Shown here piece by piece: positions 51,328 through 60,624 of a stretch of DNA of 64,000 bases. Positions within the stretch are counted from its first letter, which is position 1. Every line of letters starts with the position of its first letter. Below the pieces are notes generated by a model, which was given only the letters and a program-made list of their open reading frames with translations, was not told the origin of the DNA and ran no database searches. The stretch is taken from contig NZ_JBLZFZ010000027.1 of NCBI RefSeq assembly GCF_050753385.1, forward strand, positions 1 through 64,000, given 5' to 3'. A program made the position numbers and the translations under genes. This stretch comes from Pantanalinema rosaneae. Lineage in GTDB: Bacteria > Cyanobacteriota > Cyanobacteriia > Leptolyngbyales > Leptolyngbyaceae.

Positions 51328-53322
51328 TTACTTGACTTTGGTGGTGCGACCACGGGGTTTTTTGGGCAAGGCTGGCTCCGGCGGTTCGATCGGCACGATC
51401 GGGAGGGTGACATGGAACTGGCTGCCCTGGTCTTTACCCGCCGATTTTGCCCAGATATGACCTCCTAGACGGGTCACAATTTGGCGACAAATCGCTAATC
51501 CCAATCCAGTGCCGCTGGTGGTTCGGCGTAACGCGCCTTCTTCCTGATAAAAGCGATCGAAGACAACCTCTAACCGATTGGGTTCAATGCCCCGTCCCGT
51601 ATCAGCAACGGTCACTTCTAGCATGGAGTTGGTGTTGACAACGGCTTGAATCGTAATTTGACCATTGGGGTCAGTGAATTTGCAGGCATTATCCAGCAGT
51701 TTGGTGAGCACTTCTACCAGCCATTCACCATCCGCTTGCACTAAAGGTAAGTCTAACGGCACATCAGTCTTAATTTCGGGGAGTTCTGTCTGCTGTTGAC
51801 GAATCCGCAGGCTACTCAGTGCCAGATCAACACATTCTCGAATCGGTAAAGCTTCCAGATGCCATTCTACCCGTCCGCTTTCCAGTTGAGATAGGGTAAG
51901 GAAGTCTTGAATCAGTTTCCGCATCCGTTCGGCATCTGACAGGGCGGACTGTAACATCACCTGCTGTAGTTCCGGCGGCATGTCCGGTTCACTGGCTAAA
52001 CTTTCCAGGCAGACCTGAATCGTAGACAGGGGAGTTCGCAGTTCGTGTCCAGTAATCGCAATTAAGTTACTGCGGGTTAAATCTAATGCCTCTAACTGTT
52101 GGTTCAGATCCTCTAAATGGGCATACGCCTCAGCTTGAATCAAGGCTGTGCCGATTTGTGCCGCGATCGCTTCAATCAGTTCCAGTTCGTCGGCTTCCCA
52201 GAGATGTGGGCTACTGCCACAGTGATGGAGTTCTACAATCCCTAACAAACGGTTTTGTTGGATCACGGGCACCAGCAGCCAGGAGGTGATCTGCCATTGT
52301 TCGACCAGCGATCGTAGGGGAGTGACTTCGCGCCCATCATCCATCACCCAAATTGTCGATCGGGCATCTTCGACATAAACCCGCTCTTGCCGCTCGACCA
52401 CCGCTTGAAATAAGGGGTTGTCCTGTAAGCTCCAGGGTTGCCCAAGCAAGGAACCAACATTGGCACAGAGGAATTCGTCCTGGATGATGACGCTGGCATC
52501 AGTGGCTTTGCAGCGATAGAGGAGACAGCGACATGCCTGTAATGCCTGCCCCAGTTCCTGAACCGCTACTTTAAAGATTTCATTCGGGTCTAGCGATCGC
52601 CGGATGGCAGAGGTGATCAAATTCACCAGTCGTTCTTTGCGTTCCTGGGCTGCGATCGACCGGTAGGCTTTCAGTAGTTTGTACTGTCCTGCCTGCAAAT
52701 AGGTGACGAGCCGTTCCACGAAGGGCCCTGGATCGACGTTATTAAAGCCGGTGCGAGTTTTGCCCGTAAATAGGGATTTGGCTTGCTTGACCTTCTCGGC
52801 TAACTCCGGTCGGTAGGCAAGAATGCGATCGAGCAAGAGCTCCGCCGCCTGACAAACGGTTTGGCGCTCAAATGTCCAGATCCCCTCGAACCGCCGCGAT
52901 TGGTCTGTGGCGAAGGTAGGAATTTCTGTCAGGGCATCGCTCACCTGCCGCTCTTTACAAATTAAGCAGGCGGCATAACGGGCACCAACGACTACCAGAT
53001 GCCATTCCTGGGTCAGGGCATCGCTGGGCTGAAAGGCGATCGTTTCAAAGCGATCGGAGCGATTACAAAAATCAGTTTCCGGGGCTGCCAGGACATAGAC
53101 CTGTTCAGTCCGTTCCGCAATCCGGAGGTAGCGATGGGCTTCCTGGCGATAAAACCGCTCTCGCTGGAAATTGGCGATCACTAACGGGCGATCGCTCCCC
53201 GCTAACACCTGGTCTTCCATAGCATGGGAAAGCGCCGTTAATGATGACTTGAAATAAAGCTGGGGTCTCAAGTCGGGTAGCGCTTGCAGTAGATCTTCCA
53301 GGATGGAAGTGGAGTTGCTCAT
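51328..53322 (-). CDS. Sensor histidine kinase with DICT and GAF domains
   Basis: This soluble 664-residue kinase lacks membrane helices. The first 150 residues (LYFKSSLTALSHAMEDQVL, VLAAPETDFCNRSD, WHLVVVGARYAACLICKE) form a DICT sensor domain, common in cyanobacterial light-linked or stress signalling. A GAF domain spans about 235-395, HisKA has the phospho-His in ITGHELRTPLSTIQ (about 427), and HATPase has KLLDNACKF and GTGLGLAICRQIV. A Lys/Arg-rich tail ends the protein. No partner regulator is adjacent. The ligand for GAF (bilin, cyclic nucleotide or other) is not clear from sequence. Confidence 0.92.
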   Translation of the reverse strand: MSNSTSILEDLLQALPDLRPQLYFKSSLTALSHAMEDQVLAGSDRPLVIANFQRERFYRQEAHRYLRIAERTEQVYVLAAPETDFCNRSDRFETIAFQPSDALTQEWHLVVVGARYAACLICKERQVSDALTEIPTFATDQSRRFEGIWTFERQTVCQAAELLLDRILAYRPELAEKVKQAKSLFTGKTRTGFNNVDPGPFVERLVTYLQAGQYKLLKAYRSIAAQERKERLVNLITSAIRRSLDPNEIFKVAVQELGQALQACRCLLYRCKATDASVIIQDEFLCANVGSLLGQPWSLQDNPLFQAVVERQERVYVEDARSTIWVMDDGREVTPLRSLVEQWQITSWLLVPVIQQNRLLGIVELHHCGSSPHLWEADELELIEAIAAQIGTALIQAEAYAHLEDLNQQLEALDLTRSNLIAITGHELRTPLSTIQVCLESLASEPDMPPELQQVMLQSALSDAERMRKLIQDFLTLSQLESGRVEWHLEALPIRECVDLALSSLRIRQQQTELPEIKTDVPLDLPLVQADGEWLVEVLTKLLDNACKFTDPNGQITIQAVVNTNSMLEVTVADTGRGIEPNRLEVVFDRFYQEEGALRRTTSGTGLGLAICRQIVTRLGGHIWAKSAGKDQGSQFHVTLPIVPIEPPEPALPKKPRGRTTKVK

Positions 53323-53525
53323 CGAGGAAAACGAAACTCGTTGATGCCGATACAGTTAAATCTAAAAATTCTTGTCCGCCCCTACTATACCGTTTTGCTG
53401 GGGCTAGAAAAATGCTACTCCCATTCTTCATGCCAATTACCGGGATTTCTGGGACGCACTTGCTTCTCGGAATTTGCTAGAACGACAGTGATTCCAATAA
53501 TGAACCCTTTGCTCTCTCCTTGCCT

Positions 53526-54173
53526 ATGACCTGGCACACTCTAATTTGGGATACCTTTTTTGCGAACAGTGATTGGATGGTGTGGAACCTGTTTCTGGCT
53601 CTGCTCCCGCTAGGACTCAGTGTTTGGTTATTTCGGCAGGCAAAAACCCGATCGGTGGTCTGGTGGGTAGTTGCCTTAGTATTCGTTGCCTTCTTACCCA
53701 ACGCACCCTACGTTTTAACCGATTTAATTCATTTAGTCCGGGAACTTCAGCAAACGTCATCATTGTTTGTTGGCACGTTGCTGATCATTCCTAAATATCT
53801 GGTGTTTGTCCTGGTTGGGCTGATGGCGTATGTGCTATCGCTGATTAATTTGGGGTATTATCTCCAGCGCCAGGGCTTAGGACGGTATGTGTTCCAAGCA
53901 GAACTCCTACTCCATGCTCTGAGTGCGATCGGGGTGTATTTGGGACGGTTTGAGCGGTTTAATAGTTGGAATTTGGTGACGCACCCCCATCATGTCGCGG
54001 TGAGTTTGGTAGAAAATTTGCTCGACCATCGTCCTTTGTTCCTGATCATGCTGGGATTTATCGGTTTTACAGGCTTATATTGGGTATTCAAGGAAATTAC
54101 CTTAGCTCTGCTGTTACAACGTCGGTATATCAAAACCCTGCGGCAGCTTTCTGTCAGGCTGGAAGAAGATTAA
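53526..54173 (+). CDS. DUF1361 membrane protein
   Basis: This integral membrane protein has 215 residues and about six helices, with the DUF1361 hallmarks NLFLALLPLGLSVWL, FLPNAPYVLTDLIHL and RFERFNSWNLVTHP. The function of this family is unknown; the conserved polar NAPY and ERFNSW motifs near the membrane suggest an enzyme or transporter active site. ATG 53526 is chosen over TTG 53520. It is divergent from the DICT kinase. Confidence 0.9.
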   Translation: MTWHTLIWDTFFANSDWMVWNLFLALLPLGLSVWLFRQAKTRSVVWWVVALVFVAFLPNAPYVLTDLIHLVRELQQTSSLFVGTLLIIPKYLVFVLVGLMAYVLSLINLGYYLQRQGLGRYVFQAELLLHALSAIGVYLGRFERFNSWNLVTHPHHVAVSLVENLLDHRPLFLIMLGFIGFTGLYWVFKEITLALLLQRRYIKTLRQLSVRLEED

Positions 54174-54276
54174 TCAGGTGGCGGAGTTCTGCTAACCTTC
54201 CACTTTGCTTAATTCGAGACTCCTGGGACTTGTTGATATAATCTCGGAATCGTACATCTCACGGAGCATTTGCATT

Positions 54277-54657
54277 ATGGCAACTGCGGCAGTGTTGAAT
54301 TTTATGCAAAAAACGGCTGAAGACGCAGCATTACGCCAACAGCTTGAAGCACTGCTAGGTGTTGGAGATGGCAACATCAGCAATGAAGCAGAGCTGGATG
54401 CCGCCGAGTCAGCCGCACTCAAGGGAGAACGCGCTCCTGCGGTGGCTGAGTTTGCCAGCCAAAATGGCTTTAGCTTTTCAGTCGATGAGTTAGTCACGGT
54501 CGTTGATGCGTTTGAGAAGCATCAGACTGGGGCAATGTCAGACAGCGATTTTGCTGCCTTATTGGGCATGTCGGTGACTGACCAACGGATGCAGGATGGG
54601 ATGCCGGGAATCAATAAGGTGAAAAACTGGTTCCTGAGGACATATTTGGGCTATTGA
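54277..54657 (+). CDS. Nif11-domain small protein
   Basis: This 126-residue protein fits the Nif11 leader-domain pattern: MATAAVLNFMQKTAEDAALRQQLEAL, then PAVAEFASQNGFSFSVDELVTVVDAF. Nif11 domains serve as leader peptides of ribosomally made natural products, but also occur in proteins with no known product. The C-terminal 40 residues (ALLGMSVTDQRM...VKNWFLRTYLGY) contain no Gly-Gly cleavage site and no Cys, so a lanthipeptide-type product is unlikely. No modifying enzyme is adjacent. The start is the ATG at 54277, where the domain begins; a longer frame from 54205 lacks homology. A strong hairpin follows. Confidence 0.75.
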   Translation: MATAAVLNFMQKTAEDAALRQQLEALLGVGDGNISNEAELDAAESAALKGERAPAVAEFASQNGFSFSVDELVTVVDAFEKHQTGAMSDSDFAALLGMSVTDQRMQDGMPGINKVKNWFLRTYLGY

Positions 54658-54674
54658 ACTTAGGTTGAGTCTGG

Positions 54675-54721
54675 CGATCGCAGTCAGGGCGTAATTTCTC
54701 CTCTCCTGACCGCGATCGTTT
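54675..54721. terminator. Bidirectional hairpin terminator
   Basis: A 14-base stem (54675-54688 with 54705-54718, one mismatched or wobble pair) contains CGATCGC arms and is followed rightward by TTTCCC. It lies between the convergent Nif11-domain and aminopeptidase genes. The T run is short, so efficiency is uncertain. Confidence 0.65.
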
Positions 54722-54738
54722 CCCGTGCCAAACTGCTA

Positions 54739-57336
54739 TTAGGACTGAGCCTTAGCTTCCAACGTTTCCAAACGGCTGCGCAACTCCTGATTATCTTTTT
54801 TCAGTTGATCGAGTTCTTCCCGCAACTGTTTGACGGCTTTATCGGCACCCAGTTTTTTCTGGACTCTCGGGACAGTTTCCTCCGCGATCCGGCGGACGCG
54901 ACCATCAGGGGTATGGTCAGCGAGGGCTTGCAGGATAGCGATCGCCTTAGCGGTTTCCATTTGTCCCAACGCTGCAACCACCGAAACCTGAGTCAGGAAG
55001 AAGCTTTCGCGTGACAGTTCTTCCAAGCGTTCGAGAATTCGTTCCAGGTTGATGTTTGTCTGTCCGGTGGAGATCGCTCCCAACGCTCGAATGGCGGCGA
55101 GTCGTAAGGGCTGTGGGACTCCAGGGACAGTGTATTGCAGGATCAGATTCAGAGCCGCTTCCGAGGTTTTCATCTGGCTTAATGCCCCGATCACCCCCGA
55201 TCGCACGACCTCATTCCAACCCTGCCGTTCCTGTAACACCGACTCTAACAAGGTCAACGCTTGCTCGGTAGAAGTGCTACTGAGGGTAGAGGTAGAGGCG
55301 GCAACACTACCCAGCGATCGTAAAGCCGCCGCTTCCACGTAGTAACTGGCATCTCCCTCAGCCACTAGGGGAGCTAAGACCTCATAGCTGTCGTCGGTTT
55401 TGATGTCTGCTAAGGCTTCTACGGTGGCGCGACGGACTCTGGCATCGGGGTCAGCCAATCCGACTACGAGTTCGGTAAATGCCTGATCCAGCTTGATCGT
55501 GGCTAAATTCTTGGCAACCTCAGCGCGAACTCCCCAACAGCGATCGGTCTTTAACGCTTCAGACAGTGCCTTAATCGGTTCCAGTCCGCCTTTCTTGGCT
55601 AATGCTTCCGCTGCATAGATCCGCGCGATTGGATCGGGATCGTGCTGCAATTGGGCTTTCAGTTCGGCGACTGGATATTCCAGGGTGACCGTTTTGAGAA
55701 TGGGATTACCAACATCAAAGCTAATCCAATCCGGTTTGTGTTCAAGTGGGAAGTAGAAGCTTTGCTCCCGATCGTGAATCCGTACCGTGAAGGATTTTAG
55801 TGGATCATTCGGGTGGGTGATATAGCCAAACCCGATCGCCAGTTTTAGATCGAATAACCCGCTATTACTACCGGAGCTATCTGCTTTTGCCTGAGTTTGG
55901 CTCACGGTGACTTTCGCCAGGTTGCTATCCCCATCCCAGGAGTACGCCACTTTGTAATCGGGATGTCCTCCTCGGAAGACAAACTGATCGAATAGGAACA
56001 GCAGGTTGCGACCACTGGCTATTTCGATCGCCCGCAGCAGATCCACGGTTTCCACAGTCTTATGGGCGTTGTCATTCACAAAGGTGGTGATGGCGTTCCA
56101 GAACAATTCGTCGCCCAACTCGGCACGAATCATGTGATAGACGCATGCCCCTTTCTCATACAAATGCCGATCGTAGAGTTCGATCGCTTCTCGGTAGATA
56201 TGGGTGACGATCGGACGACGATAGCGCGAGGCATCTTCATCCAGATAATTGCGAGTTTCGTTGAGGCGATAGTAGGCGGCATCTTCTGCCCCATATTCGG
56301 ATTCTGTCCAGAGGACTTCCGAGTAAGTCGCCATGCCTTCCTTAATCCAGGCGTGGGACCAGTGCTTGATTACTACCAGATCGCCAAACCATTGGTGAGC
56401 GAGTTCATGGGCAACCAGACTTTCGGTACTGCGGTTATCGATCGCGGCGCGTTGATCAATTAAGCAGCGATCGGTCAGCAGGGTGGTAGAGGTATTCTCC
56501 ATGCCACCAAAGATGAAGTCGTCTACACAGACCTGAGCATATTTGGGGAATGGGTAGGGATAGCCAAATTTCTGACTAAAAAACTCAATCATCCGGGGAG
56601 TTTTGCCCATACTCAGCTGAGCTTCGGTTTCCCGCCCTTTTTCCACATAATAGGTCACAGGTTTGCCGTTCCACTCGTCCCGCAATTCGGCGAAGTCACC
56701 GACCGCCAGCGTCATCAGATAGGTGGGATGCACCTCATGCTGATACCAGTGATAAATCTTGTAGTCGCCATCGGCTTCGGTGTGAATCAGCTCCCCATTA
56801 GAAATCGCCATCAAGGGATTCGGCACACGTACCCGGATTTCGGAGGTAGCGAGTTGTCCGGGGTAGTCGAAGCAGGGAAACCAGAAGCGGGAGTCTTCAT
56901 CTTCGCCCTGAGTCCAAACCTGGGTAGGTTTATTGGGATAGTAGGAATTGGGAGTGATGAAGTACAGTCCCCGTTGGGGCTTTTCAACGTGGTAATCGAT
57001 CGCCAGTTCAATCGGGTGTCCGGCTTGGGTCGGCTCCTGCAAGGTTACGTTGAGGCTTTCCCCATCGTAGTCAAATTTCTGGGTGACATCCTGAACCCTG
57101 ACCGCTGCGATCGTTAGATTCACGGCATCCAGCGTCAGGCGATCGATGCCACTCCGAATGGGATTGAGACGAATGGTGCAGGTTCCCTGATAGCTATGGT
57201 TGGGAATATCCAGAGATAGGTCTAAGCGGATATGTTCCACCTGTCCAGGGCGATCGGGATTGTAGTGGGGACGGGCACCCGGTAGCTCAAAGGAATTGTG
57301 ACCGTTTTCGTCAAAACCAAAGTAGGACTGTGGCAT
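54739..57336 (-). CDS. M1 family aminopeptidase with HEAT repeats
   Basis: This large metallo-aminopeptidase has 865 residues. The catalytic part (about 1-540) has the exopeptidase motif FGGMENTSTT, the zinc motif HELAHQWFGD (about residue 309) and the third ligand Glu in KEGMATYSE. From about 560 to 830 there are HEAT-type alpha repeats (IARIYAAEALAKKGG, DARVRRATVEALADIK, and so on), and the protein ends in a coiled coil (LREELDQLKKDNQELRSRLE). The HEAT and coiled-coil extension replaces the usual C-terminal domain of PepN and is known in cyanobacterial members. No signal peptide, so it is cytoplasmic. Confidence 0.93.
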   Translation of the reverse strand: MPQSYFGFDENGHNSFELPGARPHYNPDRPGQVEHIRLDLSLDIPNHSYQGTCTIRLNPIRSGIDRLTLDAVNLTIAAVRVQDVTQKFDYDGESLNVTLQEPTQAGHPIELAIDYHVEKPQRGLYFITPNSYYPNKPTQVWTQGEDEDSRFWFPCFDYPGQLATSEIRVRVPNPLMAISNGELIHTEADGDYKIYHWYQHEVHPTYLMTLAVGDFAELRDEWNGKPVTYYVEKGRETEAQLSMGKTPRMIEFFSQKFGYPYPFPKYAQVCVDDFIFGGMENTSTTLLTDRCLIDQRAAIDNRSTESLVAHELAHQWFGDLVVIKHWSHAWIKEGMATYSEVLWTESEYGAEDAAYYRLNETRNYLDEDASRYRRPIVTHIYREAIELYDRHLYEKGACVYHMIRAELGDELFWNAITTFVNDNAHKTVETVDLLRAIEIASGRNLLFLFDQFVFRGGHPDYKVAYSWDGDSNLAKVTVSQTQAKADSSGSNSGLFDLKLAIGFGYITHPNDPLKSFTVRIHDREQSFYFPLEHKPDWISFDVGNPILKTVTLEYPVAELKAQLQHDPDPIARIYAAEALAKKGGLEPIKALSEALKTDRCWGVRAEVAKNLATIKLDQAFTELVVGLADPDARVRRATVEALADIKTDDSYEVLAPLVAEGDASYYVEAAALRSLGSVAASTSTLSSTSTEQALTLLESVLQERQGWNEVVRSGVIGALSQMKTSEAALNLILQYTVPGVPQPLRLAAIRALGAISTGQTNINLERILERLEELSRESFFLTQVSVVAALGQMETAKAIAILQALADHTPDGRVRRIAEETVPRVQKKLGADKAVKQLREELDQLKKDNQELRSRLETLEAKAQS

Positions 57337-57499
57337 AGGGATGTAACTTTTACCTTAGAAGCAGTAAATTTTAACCTGTTCTAGACTTAGCAGACTATTT
57401 CTCCAGGTTAGCGTGGTTAGGATCGGTGGATCATCAAACCCGTTATAGTGATGGGCAATTGATCACTAGAGAAAAATCTATCTGCCCCTGAGGTGTAGC

Positions 57500-58963
57500 A
57501 TGACCGAGACGAACGGTACGATGATGCAATATTTCCACTGGTACACTCCCGCCGATGGTAGCCACTGGGAGGATATTGCCGCTAAAGCCTCAGAGTTAGC
57601 GGACGCTGGGTTTACCGCGATTTGGTTGCCGCCTGCCTATAAGGGCAGTGGTGGAGCGAATGATGTGGGCTATGGCGTATATGACCTGTTTGACTTGGGC
57701 GAATTTGATCAGAAGGATACGATTCGGACAAAGTATGGCACTCGTCAGCAATATTTAGCGGCAGTGCGATCGCTGCAAACGGCTGGAATTCAAGTCTATG
57801 CCGATGCGGTGTTGAATCACAAAGATGGGGGAGATGCAACAGAAAAAGTGATGGCAACCCCATTCCAGGCAGACAATCGCTATCAACAGAACGGGGATTA
57901 TCAAGAGATCGAAGCCTATACCTATTTCAACTTTCCCGATCGGCAAGGGAAATATTCCAGTTTGGAGTGGCACTGGTGGCACTTTGATGCTGTGAACTAT
58001 AACCATTACCGCCCCGACGATTACAGTTCCGTATATCTCTTAGACGGTAAGAGCTTTGATAACTTTGTCAGCTTAGAGAAAGGAAATTTTGCCTTTCTGT
58101 TAGGCTGTGATTTGGACTACGAGAACGAAGAGGTGCGTCAGGAAATTACCAACTGGGGTAAATGGTATTTAGACACGACCGGAGTTGATGGCTTCCGTCT
58201 GGATGCCTTAAAGCACATCTCATCCTGGTTCTTTGTGCAATGGCTGGATGAGTTACGGCGCTATGTAAGCAACGATCTCTTTGTGGTGGGCGAATACTGG
58301 TCGGCAGATATCAACGTTTTGCACTGGTATCTGGGAGTCACGGGCGGTAGAATGTCAGTGTTTGATGTGCCCTTGCACTACAATTTCCACGTTGCCAGTA
58401 AAGCCGGAAATTCCTATGACATGCGGCGGCTTCTGGATGGCACATTGATGCAGCAGCAGCCATCTCTGGCAGTGACCTTTGTGGAAAATCACGACTCCCA
58501 ACCCTTGCAAGCCCTGGAGTCGGTAGTGGAACCCTGGTTTAAGCCGCTTGCCTATGCCCTGATCCTGTTACGGCGAGAAGGATATCCCTGTGTGTTCTAT
58601 GCCGATTACTATGGGGCAGAGTATCGCGATCGCGGCTATACCATTGAGATGGTTTCCCATCGCTGGCTGATCGATCGGTTCCTGTATGCCCGCCGCCATC
58701 ATGCCTACGGCGATCAATATGATTATTTTGATCATCCTACGACGATCGGCTGGACTCGTCTAGGAACGGAGCAGCATCCCCAGCCAATGGCAGTGATCAT
58801 GAGCAATGGCGAGGCTGGCTACAAGTGGATGGAAGTAGGTCAGCCCAACACGGTGTTTATTGACCTGACTAACCATATTCCTGACCCCATCACTACGAAT
58901 GCAGCAGGATGGGGAGAGTTTCGCTGTCGCGGTGGCTCGGTTTCTGTCTGGATCCCTGCCTAG
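57500..58963 (+). CDS. Cytoplasmic alpha-amylase (GH13)
   Basis: This 487-residue glycoside hydrolase lacks a signal peptide. GH13 motifs are present: YADAVLNHKDGGD (region I), GFRLDALKHI with nucleophile Asp (about 233), VVGEYWSADI with acid/base Glu (about 263) and FVENHDSQPL with the third Asp (about 331). The start MTETNGTMMQYFHWY is typical of the AmyA-like cytoplasmic subfamily (GH13_5). It likely degrades glycogen-derived maltodextrins inside the cell. Its stop at 58963 abuts that of the convergent DUF3172 gene. Confidence 0.95.
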   Translation: MTETNGTMMQYFHWYTPADGSHWEDIAAKASELADAGFTAIWLPPAYKGSGGANDVGYGVYDLFDLGEFDQKDTIRTKYGTRQQYLAAVRSLQTAGIQVYADAVLNHKDGGDATEKVMATPFQADNRYQQNGDYQEIEAYTYFNFPDRQGKYSSLEWHWWHFDAVNYNHYRPDDYSSVYLLDGKSFDNFVSLEKGNFAFLLGCDLDYENEEVRQEITNWGKWYLDTTGVDGFRLDALKHISSWFFVQWLDELRRYVSNDLFVVGEYWSADINVLHWYLGVTGGRMSVFDVPLHYNFHVASKAGNSYDMRRLLDGTLMQQQPSLAVTFVENHDSQPLQALESVVEPWFKPLAYALILLRREGYPCVFYADYYGAEYRDRGYTIEMVSHRWLIDRFLYARRHHAYGDQYDYFDHPTTIGWTRLGTEQHPQPMAVIMSNGEAGYKWMEVGQPNTVFIDLTNHIPDPITTNAAGWGEFRCRGGSVSVWIPA

Positions 58964-59587
58964 TTAGAACCGTTGGTTTTCTGGAGCGCTCAGTCCGGGC
59001 TGACTCAAGAACAGATTCTTCGCGGCATCATTCTGGTAAACGCAATCGATTTCCGGTGATGTTTCCAGTTGCCCTGTAAATCCGAAGGTATTCATCCGTT
59101 GCTTACAATCCCGTGCCTGTTCGTTCTTCAACAGACCCCGTTGCTCTAGAATTGCCCAGTTATTCGTTCGCAGGACACAGCCCGGTTGCGTCGTCGGCTG
59201 AGACACAAACACGTTCAGCGGATTCAAGGTGACAAAGATCCGCGTGTTCATGACGATCGCGCTGGCTCCGTACTGCACACAGATGTCGGAGTTGGGAGCC
59301 TTTAAGTCCAGATCAATTTGGTTAACGATCTTCTCGCCACTGCCGACGGTACTGGCAACTGAGTTAAACCCTAAACCGATACCGATACCCAAAATCAACA
59401 CTCCTGCCAATACGGCGAGGGTTGTGGCATTAAACGCCAGGGAGCGATTCGGTTTGTTGCCGCCGCGTTTAGAGGTGGAGTCCGGCATCGGCGGTTCATC
59501 AAAAAACTCACGCTCACGATTACGCTCAGGTTCGCGATCGTAACGGTAATTGGGAGTGGAAGACCGGGGTTTACGTTTCATGGTCAT
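58964..59587 (-). CDS. DUF3172 protein
   Basis: This 207-residue protein has an Arg-rich cytoplasmic N-terminus, one membrane helix (ATTLAVLAGVLILGIGIGLGF, about 54-75) and an exported domain: DLDLKAPNSDICVQYGASAIVMNTRIFVTLNPLNVFVSQPTTQPGCVLR. This is DUF3172, a cyanobacteria-specific family of unknown function. Four Cys in the exported part could form two disulfides. ATG 59587 or 59581 are both possible starts. Confidence 0.88.
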   Translation of the reverse strand: MTMKRKPRSSTPNYRYDREPERNREREFFDEPPMPDSTSKRGGNKPNRSLAFNATTLAVLAGVLILGIGIGLGFNSVASTVGSGEKIVNQIDLDLKAPNSDICVQYGASAIVMNTRIFVTLNPLNVFVSQPTTQPGCVLRTNNWAILEQRGLLKNEQARDCKQRMNTFGFTGQLETSPEIDCVYQNDAAKNLFLSQPGLSAPENQRF

Positions 59588-59618
59588 TTGAATGCCGTGT
59601 TGGTATGACTATAGCAGT

Positions 59619-59690
59619 TTGGGTAGGGAGGGTGGGGGAGATGAGAGAGCGTGGGGTGGGGGGGAGATGAGGAAGGACGAGGCGAAAAAA
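59619..59690. repeat. Purine-rich low-complexity tract
   Basis: A GGGAGGGTGGGGGAGATGAG-like run on the plus strand mirrors the pyrimidine repeats at 21-57 and 25980-26028 on the other strand. Here it is intergenic, upstream of the minus-strand DUF3172 gene and 105 bases before the permease gene. Confidence 0.55.
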
Positions 59691-59794
59691 TTTTATTCCA
59701 TTGCTGCTTACACGTTAACAAGAGATTGAGGCTACTTGGGGAGCGATCGGGAATGGCACAATGGATCAGCGTACATGGATAGGGAATTGGCACA

Positions 59795-60622
59795 GTGAAC
59801 GCACCAGTGGCACATCAAGCTCAGAGAAATTATCGCCGATCGCGGCTCCGGACTTTGTGGAGTGATACGTTGACAGTATTTTGGGGCGATTGGCTGGATC
59901 TACGGGTGCGATTGGTGCAGGTGGCGGCATCGGGGTTAGTCTCACCCCTGATCTATATTGTCGGCTTTGGTTTAGGGTTGGGGAGTGCGCTGGATGCCAC
60001 CATGAAACCGGCGGCGGGGGATAACTATCTTCAGTTCATCTTGCCGGGGATGGTAGCTCTATCGTCGATGGTGATTAGCTTTGGCGGCACAACGTTTTCA
60101 ATTTGCGGCGATCGCTTGTTTAGCAAAACCTTTGAAGAACTGATGTTGATGCCAGTGCATCCCTTAGCGCTGCATACGGGTAAGATGCTGGCAGGGGTAG
60201 TACGGGGGCTACTCACGTCTGGCTCGGTGATTCTAGTGGCGATTCTGTTCACAGGAAAGATTTGGAGTTTCCTCAATCCCCTGTTCCTGCTGGTTTTGAT
60301 CCTGAATTCTGCGGTATTTGCTGGATTAGGGGTAATCGTGGGGCTGAATGTCAAATCCCTGGAAAGTGTTGGCATCTACAACAATTTCGTGATTGTGCCG
60401 ATGTCGTTTCTGGGTGGGACGTTTTTTGATCCGGCAACCCTCCCCCCCGTTCTGAAAGCGATCGTCTATGTGTTACCGCTCACCTACACCAGTTTGGGAC
60501 TCCGCTCGGCGGCCTACCTACCTTTGGTACAATTTCCCTGGTATGTCATCCCGATTTTGCTAGTGGTTGCCATCCTCCTGGCGATCGCGGGAGCGTACCA
60601 GTTCTCCCATCAGCAAGATTAA
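59795..60622 (+). CDS. ABC-2 type transporter permease
   Basis: This inner-membrane permease has 275 residues and six hydrophobic helices; family landmarks are SGLVSPLIYIVGFGLGLG, QFILPGMVALSSMVISFGGT, FEELMLMPVHPLALHTGK and PMSFLGGTFFDPATLPP. It belongs to the NodJ/DrrB-like exporters of drugs, polysaccharides or lipids. Start is GTG 59795. Its ATPase partner is not in the window. Two bases separate its stop from that of the convergent LptC gene. Confidence 0.9.
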   Translation: MNAPVAHQAQRNYRRSRLRTLWSDTLTVFWGDWLDLRVRLVQVAASGLVSPLIYIVGFGLGLGSALDATMKPAAGDNYLQFILPGMVALSSMVISFGGTTFSICGDRLFSKTFEELMLMPVHPLALHTGKMLAGVVRGLLTSGSVILVAILFTGKIWSFLNPLFLLVLILNSAVFAGLGVIVGLNVKSLESVGIYNNFVIVPMSFLGGTFFDPATLPPVLKAIVYVLPLTYTSLGLRSAAYLPLVQFPWYVIPILLVVAILLAIAGAYQFSHQQD

Positions 60623-60624
60623 GC

